This document shows positions 49,866 to 58,373 of a DNA stretch of 64,000 bases, in pieces; position 1 is the stretch's first letter, and each line of letters begins with the position of its first letter. The DNA is from Kribbella sp. ALI-6-A (GTDB taxonomy: Bacteria; Actinomycetota; Actinomycetes; Propionibacteriales; Kribbellaceae), in NCBI RefSeq assembly GCF_001984195.1, contig NZ_MTQN01000005.1, positions 160,385-224,384 on the forward strand, read 5' to 3'. The translations under genes and the position numbers were made by a program. The notes beneath the pieces were generated by a model. It was given only the letters and a program-made list of their open reading frames with translations. It searched no databases and had not been told where the DNA came from.

Positions 49866-50282
49866 TCAGAGGTGGTCGAACACGATCTCGACCAACGGGC
49901 TGCCGGCGAGCCAGTCCTCGAGGTGCTGACGCGGGACGGGCCGAGCGGTATGAGGCCGGTCCTGCAACTGGAGGATCTCGATGAAGACCCGTCGCCGCCG
50001 TTCAGGATCGTCGACCGGCACCGCGGTGGCGGGCAGATCGGCGCGCACGCCGTTCTTGAGATGTACGACGAACCGCGGATTGGCGCGCAGGTTCGCGTGC
50101 CAGCCGCGCCGACCCGGCACCCCGCTCAGGTACCAACGACCGTCGACCCGGTGGAACCAGACCTCGATCCGGCGCTCGAGTCCGGTTCGCGCGCCGATCG
50201 TCGTGATGTCGATGGTGTGCTCTGCAGCGGTCGACTCCGGTCCGAGGGCAAGGGCGCGAGCGACGGCGTCGTCCACAAACAT
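49866..50282 (-). CDS. DDN-type nitroreductase family deazaflavin-dependent protein
   Basis: From ATG 50282 a 138-residue split-barrel protein: D-I-T-T-I-G-A-R-T-G-L-E-R-R-I-E-V-W-F-H, G-R-W-Y-L-S-G-V-P-G-R-R-G-W-H-A-N-L-R-A-N-P-R-F. This is the F420-dependent Ddn/nitroreductase family (deazaflavin-dependent). The GTG at 50288 is an alternative. It can reduce small nitro or quinone compounds with F420H2. It is convergent with a truncated HAD fragment and divergent from an aldo/keto reductase gene. Confidence 0.88.
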   Translation of the reverse strand: MFVDDAVARALALGPESTAAEHTIDITTIGARTGLERRIEVWFHRVDGRWYLSGVPGRRGWHANLRANPRFVVHLKNGVRADLPATAVPVDDPERRRRVFIEILQLQDRPHTARPVPRQHLEDWLAGSPLVEIVFDHL

Positions 50283-50497
50283 GGTCACTTCTTTCTGCTC
50301 TGGGTGAGGCGCGTTTTCGCCTCTGTCCAGCAGAACAACCCCACGACCGGTGGACCAGCACGATCGTCGCGAATCCTTGCCCGATCCTTCCGGCCGAGCT
50401 GATCCATGGCACGCGGGCCCCTGGACCAGCAGGATCAGGCAAGAACCGAGGAGGATCGTTCTTTCCGCCCGGAGTGCCCGGTTGGTTGCCTTGTCGT

Positions 50498-51529
50498 ATG
50501 AGATACCGAACGCTCGGACGCACCGGGATCCAGGTCAGCCCCTATTGCCTGGGGACGATGATGTTCGGGGCCATGGGCAACACCGATCACGACGACTCCG
50601 TCCGGATCATCCACCGGGCGCTGGACGCGGGGATCAACTTCGTCGACACCGCCGACGCGTACTCCCGCGGAGAGTCCGAGGTCATCGTCGGCAAGGCGCT
50701 CGAGGGGCGCCGCGACGACGTCGTACTCGCCAGCAAGGCGTTCCTGCCGATGAGCGGCGATCCGAATCACCGCGGCAGTTCACGGCGCTGGATCGTCACC
50801 GCGGTCGAGAACTCGCTGCGCCGTCTGCGGACCGATCACCTCGACCTTTATCAGGTCCACCGCCCCGACCCGGCCACCGACATCGAGGAGACACTGTCGG
50901 CGCTGTCGGACCTGATCCACAGCGGCAAGGTCCGGGCGGTCGGGTCGTCGACCTTCCCGGCCTCGGAGATCGTCGAAGCGCAGTGGGCCGCCGAAAGGCG
51001 CGGCTACGAGCGCTTCCGCACCGAGCAGCCGACGTACTCGATCGTCAACCGCAGCATCGAACGCGAGGTCCTGCCGGTCTGCCGGCGGTACGGGATGGGC
51101 ACGCTGGTCTGGAGCCCACTGGCCCAGGGGCTGCTCACCGGCCGATACCGCAAGGGCCAGGAGATCGGCACCCACCGATCCCAGCTGCACGGGCAGCAGC
51201 ACTTCGCCGACGAGCGCAAGCTCGACGTCGTCGAACAACTCGTCCCGCTCGCCGAGCAGGCCGGGCTCGCGATGACCCACCTCGCGCTGGCCTTCGCGAT
51301 CGCCCATCCAGGCGTCACCTCGGCCATCATCGGGCCCCGCACCACCCAGCAACTCGACGACCTGCTGGCCGGCGCCGGCGTCAGCCTGGACGACGACATC
51401 CTGAACCGGATCGACGAGATCGCACCCCCCGGTACCGACGTCGTCCCCTACGACGTCGCCTACACACCGCCGGCCGTATCAGACGTGAGCCTGCGCCGCC
51501 GGCCGGTCACCGAGCGCTCGGCCGCCTGA
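50498..51529 (+). CDS. Aldo/keto reductase
   Basis: From ATG 50498 a 343-residue (alpha/beta)8-barrel reductase: M-R-Y-R-T-L-G-R-T-G-I-Q-V-S, catalytic D-T-A-D-A-Y (Asp, Tyr) and K in A-S-K-A-F, the H-R-P-D site (H), and G-S-S-T-F for cofactor. The N-x-x-Q in Q-P-T-Y-S-I-V-N-R and the C-terminal I-I-G-P-R-T phosphate loop are typical of the AKR family of the YghZ/Tas kind. NADPH-dependent reduction of aldehydes or ketones is expected. No partner enzyme lies next to it. Confidence 0.92.
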   Translation: MRYRTLGRTGIQVSPYCLGTMMFGAMGNTDHDDSVRIIHRALDAGINFVDTADAYSRGESEVIVGKALEGRRDDVVLASKAFLPMSGDPNHRGSSRRWIVTAVENSLRRLRTDHLDLYQVHRPDPATDIEETLSALSDLIHSGKVRAVGSSTFPASEIVEAQWAAERRGYERFRTEQPTYSIVNRSIEREVLPVCRRYGMGTLVWSPLAQGLLTGRYRKGQEIGTHRSQLHGQQHFADERKLDVVEQLVPLAEQAGLAMTHLALAFAIAHPGVTSAIIGPRTTQQLDDLLAGAGVSLDDDILNRIDEIAPPGTDVVPYDVAYTPPAVSDVSLRRRPVTERSAA

Positions 51530-51589
51530 ACGACCTCCGGCCCGGCACGAACCGGCAGACGGAGTTCGCGGCGAGGACGACGCTGAGGC

Positions 51590-51757
51590 TCAGGGAGTCC
51601 CCGAGGGCGCGCGGTTGGCGGCACGCCGTTCCCGGGGAGTCATCCCGTAGATGGCTTTGAACTCTGGGGATCGCTCGCCGTCGCGCTCGCGGTGGCGTTC
51701 GTCGTCACCCTGCCGATGGCAGGGGCAGCCGGGCCACCGACAGGTGGCCCGGCCTGA
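51590..51757. pseudogene. AraC C-terminal fragment (minus) joined to a plus-strand membrane-protein tail
   Basis: On the minus strand 51661-51590 reads F-K-A-I-Y-G-M-T-P-R-E-R-R-A-A-N and a stop: the last residues of an AraC HTH (F-x-x-x-x-G-x-T-P-R-E). Directly next to it, on the plus strand, 51662-51757 reads L-W-G-S-L-A-V-A-L-A-V-A-F-V-V-T-L-P then a stop, the final helix of a membrane protein possibly of the DUF4396 kind. Both start abruptly at about 51661. Confidence 0.5.
51728..51753. terminator. Hairpin terminator of the catalase gene
   Basis: GCCGGGCCAC (51728-51737) pairs with GTGGCCCGGC (51744-51753), a 10-bp perfect stem with a 6-nt loop, 13 bp past the catalase stop. Confidence 0.8.
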
Positions 51758-51765
51758 AGCGTCCC

Positions 51766-52749
51766 TCAGCGCTTGCGCGCGCTCTTCGAAGCCTTCTTGG
51801 CACCGGCCTTCTTCGCCGTCGTGTTCTTGCCGGTCGACTTCTTCGCCGGCGACTTCTTGGCCGTCGCCTTCTTCGTGACACTCGCCGACACGTTCTTCTT
51901 GACCGCCTGCGCCGTCGCCTTCACCGTGCCCTTCACGTCCTGCACAGTCGAATAAGTGCCGAACAACGCAGGGTCGGGCGGCGGCGCAGTGCCAGGACCA
52001 CCGAGCGGCTCAGGATCAAGCAGATACTCCAACGGATCGTCACCCTCGGACCAGCCACCACTCGGACCATCGGTACCGTCCGACAGACCCCAAATGGTGC
52101 GATTGTGCACCTGGTCCTCCTCGTCGAAGAACGCGTTCGGCACGATCGCAGTCTCCAAACCGTCCGCCTCCAGCTCCTCGATCGCCTTCAGCCACTGCTT
52201 CTGATGAACAGTGTCCCGCGCGAGATTGAACTGCAACATCGCCTTCACACCAGGATCATCGGTCATGTTGTACAAGCGAGCGGTCTGCAACCGGCCCTGC
52301 GCCTCCGCAGCCGCATTCGCCCGGAAATCCGCCAACAAATTGCCGCTGGCAACAATGTAGCCACCGTTCCACGGAACACCCTGACAATTGGCCGGCAGCG
52401 CCCCACCACCAGCCATGATCGCCTGCAACGGATCCATCCCACCCAGCACAGCCGCCATCACCGGATCCTCCACCGCCTCCGCCGTCATCGTGGCCGGCGC
52501 CCCCTCCAGCAACCGCGCAACCATCGTGGCGAGCATCTCCACATGACCGATCTCCTCGGTCGCCGTGTCCATCAACAAATCCTTGTACTTGCCCTCCATC
52601 CGGCAGTTCCACCCCTGGAACAAGTACTGCATCGTCACACTCATCTCGCCGTACGCACCCCCCACCAGCTCCTGCAGCTTGCGCGCGTACACCGGATCAG
52701 GACGCTCAGGCTTGGCCTCGAACTGCAATCGCTTGGTATGCCGGAACAT
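51766..52749 (-). CDS. Manganese catalase with histone-H1-like C-terminal tail
   Basis: From ATG 52749 the product has 327 residues. Dinuclear-Mn ferritin-like core: E-L-V-G-G-A-Y-G-E-M-S-V-T, T-A-T-E-E-I-G-H-V-E-M-L-A, F-R-A-N-A-A-A-E-A-Q-G-R, and D-T-V-H-Q-K-Q-W giving the E-x-x-H pairs. The core ends near residue 265. The last 55 residues are Lys/Ala-rich repeats (A-K-K-S-P-A-K-K-S-T-G-K) like the tails of actinobacterial HupB/histone H1-like proteins, and would bind DNA. The catalase dismutates hydrogen peroxide without haem. An upstream ATG/GTG at 52842 does not fit the family start. Confidence 0.93.
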   Translation of the reverse strand: MFRHTKRLQFEAKPERPDPVYARKLQELVGGAYGEMSVTMQYLFQGWNCRMEGKYKDLLMDTATEEIGHVEMLATMVARLLEGAPATMTAEAVEDPVMAAVLGGMDPLQAIMAGGGALPANCQGVPWNGGYIVASGNLLADFRANAAAEAQGRLQTARLYNMTDDPGVKAMLQFNLARDTVHQKQWLKAIEELEADGLETAIVPNAFFDEEDQVHNRTIWGLSDGTDGPSGGWSEGDDPLEYLLDPEPLGGPGTAPPPDPALFGTYSTVQDVKGTVKATAQAVKKNVSASVTKKATAKKSPAKKSTGKNTTAKKAGAKKASKSARKR

Positions 52750-52877
52750 GCCAACTCCTTCGTCGACGGTCACTACCACCACGGACAGAACGCGTCCCGG
52801 TACCCATGTCCGAGGGCGAAACACAGCTCGCCTCTTGCTCACAGCAATTGACCGCGTCGACCGATAGCATCGCCGCC

Positions 52878-53081
52878 ATGAGCTACACGCCCATGGGCAA
52901 CCGCGTCATCGCCTGGTCCACCGTGATCGGCGTGATCTTCGCCGTCATCGGCCTCGTGCTGCGGCCGGTGAACATCGACTTCGCCGTGGGTGCGTTCCTG
53001 CTCGCCCTCGGAGGCTTCGGCCTGGCCGGCTACGGCCTGCTGGAGCGCCTCGTCCTGCGGCTTCCCAGCTCGAAGCGCTAG
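52878..53081 (+). CDS. Small two-helix membrane protein
   Basis: From ATG 52878 a 67-residue protein with two predicted helices: V-I-A-W-S-T-V-I-G-V-I-F-A-V-I-G-L-V-L and F-A-V-G-A-F-L-L-A-L-G-G-F-G-L-A-G-Y-G-L. A short basic tail follows. No name is known to me. It is divergent from the catalase gene; this neighbourhood alone says nothing of its role. Confidence 0.6.
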   Translation: MSYTPMGNRVIAWSTVIGVIFAVIGLVLRPVNIDFAVGAFLLALGGFGLAGYGLLERLVLRLPSSKR

Positions 53082-53102
53082 CGGCGAGCGCACGGATCCT
53101 CG

Positions 53103-53978
53103 TCATCGCGCCGCGAAGGTCAGCCCGACCACCTCACCGAGACCCAGCGCCGGGAGCGGCGTCGTCCGGCCGGTTCGCAGATCGACCTTGACGATCCTGG
53201 ACCCGGACAGCAGCCCGTTGGTCCGGATCGCGGCGATCGCGGTGTAGTCGCGGGCGTCGTACGTTCCCGCGGTGCGGGCGCGGCCCTCGATGTCGAACCC
53301 GTTGACCGCGCTCACGTCGACGCCGAGCCGGCCGACGGTGAACAACTGGCCGGTGTTGGGCGAGACCGCCGGCGTACGGCCCGGCAGTGAGCCCTGAGTG
53401 ACCAGCGAGTCCTTGCCCGCGTCGAGGCCGTAGAGCCCGGTGCTCGTCGCACCAGCGAAACTGTCGGTGTACGCCGAGGCCGCGACCCGCGGCTTCGAGG
53501 TCGTCGTCGCGTACGCCAGTGCAGTGTCCACCGCCGCGACGGCTCCGGTGTCAGGGTGGAGCCGCAGGTTACGGCCGGCTTCGGTCACCAGCCGGATCCG
53601 GTCGACGGTCGGGTTGAAGTCGAAGCCGACCGCCGTACCGACAATCCCGGCCGCCGGAGCGCCGACTGCGGTGGCCTGACCGGTTCGGCCGTTCAGCTTG
53701 TACAGCTGGCCGGACTTGCCAATCGCGTACAGCTCCTTCGTCGCGGGCCGGGTGTCGATCCCCACCAGGCGATCCCCCGCCCGCAGGCCGCGGACCTTGA
53801 CACGATGTTCGGTCAGCAGCGGCAGCTTCGCGTCCCGGAGGCTGAGCGAACCGTTGCTCTCCAACACGTACAGCGAGGCCCGCGAGGACGAGGTGGTGGC
53901 GGAGGCCTGCGGAACAGCGACCACTCCTGTGGTCGCGGCTAGCCCGAGGGCAACAAGAACGGCGGACAACTTCCTCAT
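53103..53978 (-). CDS. Secreted DUF4394 protein
   Basis: From ATG 53978 a 291-residue exported protein with a signal peptide (about 1-27, K-L-S-A-V-L-V-A-L-G-L-A-A-T-T-G, A-S-A cut). The mature part is beta-propeller-like with the DUF4394 repeats: L-Y-A-I-G-K-S-G-Q-L-Y-K-L, F-D-F-N-P-T-V-D-R-I-R-L and N-L-R-L-H-P-D-T-G. DUF4394 proteins are known from actinobacteria and cyanobacteria without a defined activity. It stands 134 bp from the Tat ferritin-like gene, and a hairpin separates them. Confidence 0.88.
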   Translation of the reverse strand: MRKLSAVLVALGLAATTGVVAVPQASATTSSSRASLYVLESNGSLSLRDAKLPLLTEHRVKVRGLRAGDRLVGIDTRPATKELYAIGKSGQLYKLNGRTGQATAVGAPAAGIVGTAVGFDFNPTVDRIRLVTEAGRNLRLHPDTGAVAAVDTALAYATTTSKPRVAASAYTDSFAGATSTGLYGLDAGKDSLVTQGSLPGRTPAVSPNTGQLFTVGRLGVDVSAVNGFDIEGRARTAGTYDARDYTAIAAIRTNGLLSGSRIVKVDLRTGRTTPLPALGLGEVVGLTFAAR

Positions 53979-54069
53979 GATGTGGCTCCTTGCTCGACGA
54001 CGGATATCGGTGTGTACGGCGAACCGTCCGGTCCGCTGAAAATCCCACTGCGTGGTGGTCAAGACGGGC

Positions 54070-54100
54070 GCAGCTGAGCACCTGGCTGGTGCTCAGCTGC
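54070..54100. terminator. Hairpin terminator after the ferritin-like gene
   Basis: GCAGCTGAGCACC (54070-54082) pairs with GGTGCTCAGCTGC (54088-54100), a 13-bp perfect stem with a 5-nt loop, 11 bp past the ferritin-like stop on the minus strand. Confidence 0.85.
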
Positions 54101-54111
54101 CGGCGAAAGCG

Positions 54112-55101
54112 TCAGGCGTTGGCGCGGCTGGTGTTGATCGAGCCGTTCACGCCGGCCGGGAAGAACCCGCCCTTGGTGGCCTTCTTCGGGGTCAGGTAGA
54201 CCACGTTGAGGACCTGGTCGGCGCCCCGGCTGAAAGCGATGCCGTTGGCGTCGGTCGGCACGATGTTCGTCTTGCCCCGGTAGGTGACGCCCTGGTCGAG
54301 ATCGGTCCTGCCGTCCAGACTGTCGCGGGCGTTGGAGATCGCGACCGACGGCACGTCCAGACCGCGCGCCACGAGCGTGGTCCGGATGTTCGCGGCGTGG
54401 TAGGCCTCGACGGCGAGAATGCCCGCCGCGGCCTCCAGGTAGGTCTTGTTGCTGATCAACGGCGCCGCGCCCTTGTACGCCGTGACGCCGACGTCCTCGA
54501 ACACGTACGCCGCGAGCAGGAAGTTGTTCTCGTTCGCGTACGCGTCGAACTTCTGGCCCGGCTTGATCAGCCCCGCGGCCAGCGCGGCCGAGGTGAACGC
54601 CGCGTCGATGTCGATCGCCGGACGGGCCACCGCGGCCGCACCGAGCGCCTTGCGCAGGAACCGGACGTGCGCGAGTTCGTCCGCCGCGATCTCGTCGGCG
54701 TAGGCCTTGACGACCTTCGACTGGAACCGCACCTTGCGGCCACCCCGCACCGCACCCGGCTTGCCCTTGCCGTAGACGTCAGCGGCGGACAGGCCGTAGC
54801 CGCGCACCGCACGCAGGTAGAACTCGGCCTCCAGGTACTCCAGGTTGAGCGCGAAGTTCAGTACGGCGCCGTCGCTGGGCTGACTGCCGTGGTGCTTGTC
54901 GCCCAGACCGAGGTCCAGGTCGAGCCCGCCGCCGGTGGTCGAGGCGGCGGCGGGGTTGAGGACTCCGCTCGCCAGGAGGCCGCCACCGGCGAGACCGGCG
55001 CCGACGGTGGAGACTCCGGCGGCGCGGAGGAACTTCCGTCGGTCGACGCCGTTCTCGGCGCTGCGATCGATCGCGGTGCGAATGAAGAATTTGTCGAACA
55101 T
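54112..55101 (-). CDS. Tat-exported ferritin-like domain protein
   Basis: From ATG 55101 a 329-residue protein with a twin-arginine signal ([13 protein letters not shown]). A ferritin-like domain follows (about 75-250): [28 protein letters not shown], and [10 protein letters not shown], which supply Glu/His ligands for a diiron site. It should be exported folded with its metal. The C-terminal 60 residues carry a beta-rich tail. The next gene upstream on the strand is the RskA-like anti-sigma factor (92 bp). Confidence 0.85.
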   Translation of the reverse strand: MFDKFFIRTAIDRSAENGVDRRKFLRAAGVSTVGAGLAGGGLLASGVLNPAAASTTGGGLDLDLGLGDKHHGSQPSDGAVLNFALNLEYLEAEFYLRAVRGYGLSAADVYGKGKPGAVRGGRKVRFQSKVVKAYADEIAADELAHVRFLRKALGAAAVARPAIDIDAAFTSAALAAGLIKPGQKFDAYANENNFLLAAYVFEDVGVTAYKGAAPLISNKTYLEAAAGILAVEAYHAANIRTTLVARGLDVPSVAISNARDSLDGRTDLDQGVTYRGKTNIVPTDANGIAFSRGADQVLNVVYLTPKKATKGGFFPAGVNGSINTSRANA

Positions 55102-55192
55102 GACCTTCTCCGTGTTCGAGGTCCGCCCGGCCGGCTGGCCACAGCGGGGCTGTTCTGCGAAGCACTTCGGAGCCGGCCCGGTCCCGGATCGG

Positions 55193-55939
55193 TCAGGCCA
55201 TCGAGATCCGCGCAGCTGCCGGCAGAGTCGGCTCGGCCGATCCACCTTCCGGTTCCACCGTGACTCCGAAGGCGACTTTCCCGGCGACCCCACTGGAGAT
55301 CACCTTCGTCAGTTGACCGGTCGCTTGGTTGCCGGCCAGGCCGACGGAGTACGCCGTCTGGGTCCTGTCCATCAGCCACAGCTGATAAGTACGGCCGGAC
55401 GGCAGCGACTGGAGCCCCCGCAGGACGACGACGGCCGCATCCTTGCGGGTCGAGGCCACCACCGTGGCCTGGCCTCCTCCGGACACGGCGCCATGGGCGG
55501 TTCGTACGTCCGGCTCCGCGAGTACGGCGGCCACCTGGTCGCTGTTGCGGGCCGTTTCGGTCCGTTCGCGGTACTGGTCGATCGCGATGCCACCGCTGGC
55601 GGCCACGGCGAGCGCCGCGGCGGCCAAGGCCAGCACCGAGCGGCGCCCGAATCCCCCACGGGGAGCGACGACCCCGTCTGAACCCGCGGAGTCGTCGAGC
55701 AGAGGCGGCAGTTGTCGCAGCTGGCTGATCGACGCCAAGACGCTCGCCCGCAAGCGAGCAGGCGGTAGCGTGACCACCTGCGTACTCAGTTTGACCGCGG
55801 CCTCCCGCAGTTCGGCGACCTCGGTGGTGCACGCGGCGCAGTACGCCAAGTGGTTCTCGAACTCGCGGCGCTCCTCGTCGGGCAGCGCGTCCAGGACGTA
55901 GGGACCGGTGAGCGTGTGGACATCCGGATTGCTGGTCAT
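55193..55939 (-). CDS. RskA-type anti-sigma factor
   Basis: From ATG 55939 a 248-residue protein: N-terminal zinc-associated ZAS domain [12 protein letters not shown] (His-Cys-Cys), a membrane helix (about 115-135, [14 protein letters not shown]) and the extracellular RskA domain ([19 protein letters not shown]). In mycobacteria RskA holds SigK, which controls the FAS1 proteins MPT70/83. Here no sigma gene precedes it; the fasciclin gene lies on the other side of a hairpin. The start is the first ATG with family homology. Confidence 0.92.
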   Translation of the reverse strand: MTSNPDVHTLTGPYVLDALPDEERREFENHLAYCAACTTEVAELREAAVKLSTQVVTLPPARLRASVLASISQLRQLPPLLDDSAGSDGVVAPRGGFGRRSVLALAAAALAVAASGGIAIDQYRERTETARNSDQVAAVLAEPDVRTAHGAVSGGGQATVVASTRKDAAVVVLRGLQSLPSGRTYQLWLMDRTQTAYSVGLAGNQATGQLTKVISSGVAGKVAFGVTVEPEGGSAEPTLPAAARISMA

Positions 55940-56032
55940 TGGATCCGTCTTTTCCCTGCTGTGCCAAGACAATCGCGCTGTAGCACGACGGCGTTCATGA
56001 CTGTCCCGCTCGTCTGGATCGGCGCAGAACTG

Positions 56033-56059
56033 TGGCGCCTGTCCGGTCGACAGGCGCCA
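56033..56059. terminator. Hairpin terminator between rskA-like and fasciclin genes
   Basis: TGGCGCCTGTC (56033-56043) pairs with GACAGGCGCCA (56049-56059), an 11-bp perfect stem with a 5-nt loop, 83 bp past the fasciclin stop on the minus strand. Confidence 0.8.
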
Positions 56060-56141
56060 CTGAATGGCAGAGCCGGCACCGCCGGGCAGGTGGAGGACGT
56101 CATCCGGCGGCGCCGACCCGCTTGAGTGGCCGGCGTGATCG

Positions 56142-56807
56142 TCAGGCCTGGGGCATCAGTACGGTGTCGATCAGGTAGACGGTCGCGTTGGCGGTCTTGA
56201 CGCCACCGCAGATGACCTTGGCGTTGTTGACCATCAGGTTGTCGCCCGAGCCGGTGACGGTGACCGAGCCCTTCTGCACGGTGGTCTGCTTGCCGACCAC
56301 CGCGGCCGGGTCGAGCTGGCCCGCGACAACGTGGTAGGTCAGGATCTTGGTCAGCAGCGCACTGTCGGTCTTCAGCGTGTTGATCGTCGCGGCCGGAATC
56401 TTGGCGAACGCCGAGTCGACCGGCGCGAACACCGTGAACTCACCACCGTTCAGGGTCGAGACCAGGTCGACCTTCGGGTTCAGCTTGCCCGACACCGACG
56501 CCACCAGCGTCTTCAGCAGCGGGTTACCCGACGCGGCGGTGGCGACCGGCTCGGCGGCCATGCCGTCGACCGAACCGGCACCGGAGGGGTTGGCCTTGGC
56601 GTAGTCGGCACAACCCGGGCCGACCAGGCCGGCAGCGTTGTCCATCGAGGGAGTGGTGCTCGGGGTCTCGGCCGGCGCCGTGGTCGACGTCGTCGTACCA
56701 GCCGCAGGAGTCCCGGCGTCGTCGCTGCTGCCACCACAGGCAGCCGTGGCGAAGAGCAACGAAACGGCAGAGGCGGCGAGCGTGACGCGCTTCAGGGTGT
56801 TCGACAT
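56142..56807 (-). CDS. Fasciclin (FAS1) domain lipoprotein
   Basis: A 221-residue lipoprotein from ATG 56807: signal with lipobox A-T-A-A-C, a Thr/Pro-rich linker, then one FAS1 domain (about 85-221): [14 protein letters not shown] and the Y-H-V-V-A-G-Q motif with [10 protein letters not shown] at the end. This is the MPT70/MPT83 type of mycobacteria, surface-attached proteins of unclear role. In mycobacteria they are controlled by SigK-RskA; an RskA-like gene lies 200 bp away. Confidence 0.93.
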   Translation of the reverse strand: MSNTLKRVTLAASAVSLLFATAACGGSSDDAGTPAAGTTTSTTAPAETPSTTPSMDNAAGLVGPGCADYAKANPSGAGSVDGMAAEPVATAASGNPLLKTLVASVSGKLNPKVDLVSTLNGGEFTVFAPVDSAFAKIPAATINTLKTDSALLTKILTYHVVAGQLDPAAVVGKQTTVQKGSVTVTGSGDNLMVNNAKVICGGVKTANATVYLIDTVLMPQA

Positions 56808-57104
56808 GAGGTGATCTCTTTCTCGAAAGTTCGTCGGTCAGGCCGGCGAGCAGGGGTCGGAGGTTGCTGTGTCTCCGGCCGTCCGCAGGGCTGCGAGCGG
56901 CTGATACCGGTACTTCGTCACCGTCGGCACGTCGGATAGGTCGAACCCGCGCAAAGTTGCGAGCTTGCCCCGTCCACGGCCTCGTTCGTCGTTCGAAGAG
57001 CTCACCTGTACTGTCGAAGCTGTAGCCATGCGCGATCGGAAACGATCAAGCTGCCTCAGACCCCGGCGGCCGTCACCTGCCGCTGATCTGAAGGAGCCGG
57101 CTCC

Positions 57105-57539
57105 ATGCAGAAACCACACAGGCGCGCCACAGCGGTGAACGCCCCTGACCAGACCACGGAGTCCGTGGCTGCCGAGCATCTCTGCGACGAGCACTCCGCA
57201 GCTCTGTTCTCCCTCGCGATCGCGGTCACGGGAGATCCCGGACGCGCGGAGGCCGTCGTCGTCGACGTACTCTCCGCCGCTTGCTCCCTGCCGCTACGGC
57301 CAGATCTGGAAAAACGCCGCGAACTCTCCCGGCGAACCTACCGGCTGGCCGTGACCGCCGGTCCGAGCCATGAGCCGATCGCCAGAACCGAGGAGGCGCA
57401 GCAGCGCGTCGCCCTGGGGCTCGTCCGCTTCGGCGCCCTCGACTACTCCGAGACCGCCGCTGTCCTCGGACTGCCGACACCCGAGGTAGCCCGCCTCCTG
57501 AACGCAGGTCTCCACGACCTGGTCTCCGCTGCCAGGTAA
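57105..57539 (+). CDS. Short, degenerate sigma-70-like protein
   Basis: A 144-residue protein from ATG 57105 (GAAGGAG 8 bp before). N-terminal part (E-H-S-A-A-L-F-S-L-A-I-A-V-T-G-D-P-G-R-A) resembles sigma region 2, and the end (F-G-A-L-D-Y-S-E-T-A-A-V-L-G-L-P-T-P, then V-A-R-L-L-N-A-G-L) resembles region 4 of ECF sigma factors. The -10-recognising part of region 2 (the W-L/R-N motif) is not seen, and the length is below any normal ECF. It may be a non-canonical or decayed sigma. Divergent from the fasciclin gene over 297 bp. Confidence 0.6.
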   Translation: MQKPHRRATAVNAPDQTTESVAAEHLCDEHSAALFSLAIAVTGDPGRAEAVVVDVLSAACSLPLRPDLEKRRELSRRTYRLAVTAGPSHEPIARTEEAQQRVALGLVRFGALDYSETAAVLGLPTPEVARLLNAGLHDLVSAAR

Positions 57540-57682
57540 CGAACTTCCCCCGCTCGGGATCCAGGCGACGCACCGCGGTGGCGGACCGGTGATCCCGGCG
57601 GAGCAGTAGGTGATCTAGGCAATCATCCGCTCATCGTGGAAGGTCTTCTACAGTTGGACCAGACCGCACTCGAAGGGCGACC

Positions 57683-58231
57683 TTGAAGACCAAGACACTG
57701 TCAGTGGCAGTCGCCCTCGCCGTGATCGCGGCGGGAGCAACCGGCTGGATCGTGTGGGACCGCACCGGTTCGGACGAAGTCCGCAACGGCAAAGCTTTCG
57801 GCGAAGATGGTGCCAGCGCCACGATCGGCATGACCGCCGTCCGCAAGGGCGAGGACGTCTGGTACCTCTGCCCCTCCATCGCGAACCTGTCCGACGCACC
57901 GCTGACTCTGGAATCAGTAACGCCGGCGCACAACTCTCCCGGGCTCGAGAGCGTCGACGCCCGCGTCTACCGCCCGGCCGACTTCCACGCCGGACTTCCA
58001 CTGACATGGGGCAGCTCAAGCGGAACGTCAGCCAACCCAGGCCTCGTCCCTTCACGCCCCGTGCAGGACACCGTCCTGGGACCAGGGCAGGAGATGGACG
58101 ACGTCATCTACCTCCACCTCCGGGTCACCACCGACCGACGCCCCTTGGAGAGCAACGGCGTCGCAGTCGAGTATCGCCAGAAGGGCAAGCGGTACCGACA
58201 GGTCCTCCCCAACACCTTCAGGCTGGGCTGA
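57683..58231 (+). CDS. Membrane-anchored secreted protein of unknown function
   Basis: From TTG 57683 (GAAGGG 8 bp before) a 182-residue protein with one N-terminal helix (V-A-V-A-L-A-V-I-A-A-G-A-T-G-W-I-V-W) and an extracellular beta-rich domain with segments A-T-I-G-M-T-A-V-R-K and P-G-Q-E-M-D-D-V-I-Y-L-H-L-R. The end (Y-R-Q-V-L-P-N-T-F-R-L-G) looks like a complete protein. No family is recognised. It lies in a run of secreted-protein genes on the same strand. Confidence 0.6.
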   Translation: MKTKTLSVAVALAVIAAGATGWIVWDRTGSDEVRNGKAFGEDGASATIGMTAVRKGEDVWYLCPSIANLSDAPLTLESVTPAHNSPGLESVDARVYRPADFHAGLPLTWGSSSGTSANPGLVPSRPVQDTVLGPGQEMDDVIYLHLRVTTDRRPLESNGVAVEYRQKGKRYRQVLPNTFRLG

Positions 58232-58373
58232 AGGAGTCACCGAACGAACCGCCCGCCCGCCCCGCGGACTTAACGTTGCTCTGCAGAAATCGATCTCACG
58301 TACGCCGTCACGGCCGTGGTTTACTCCTCCGGTTGCTCAACGCCAAGGAGAAGCGAACCCCAGTGGATGCCAG

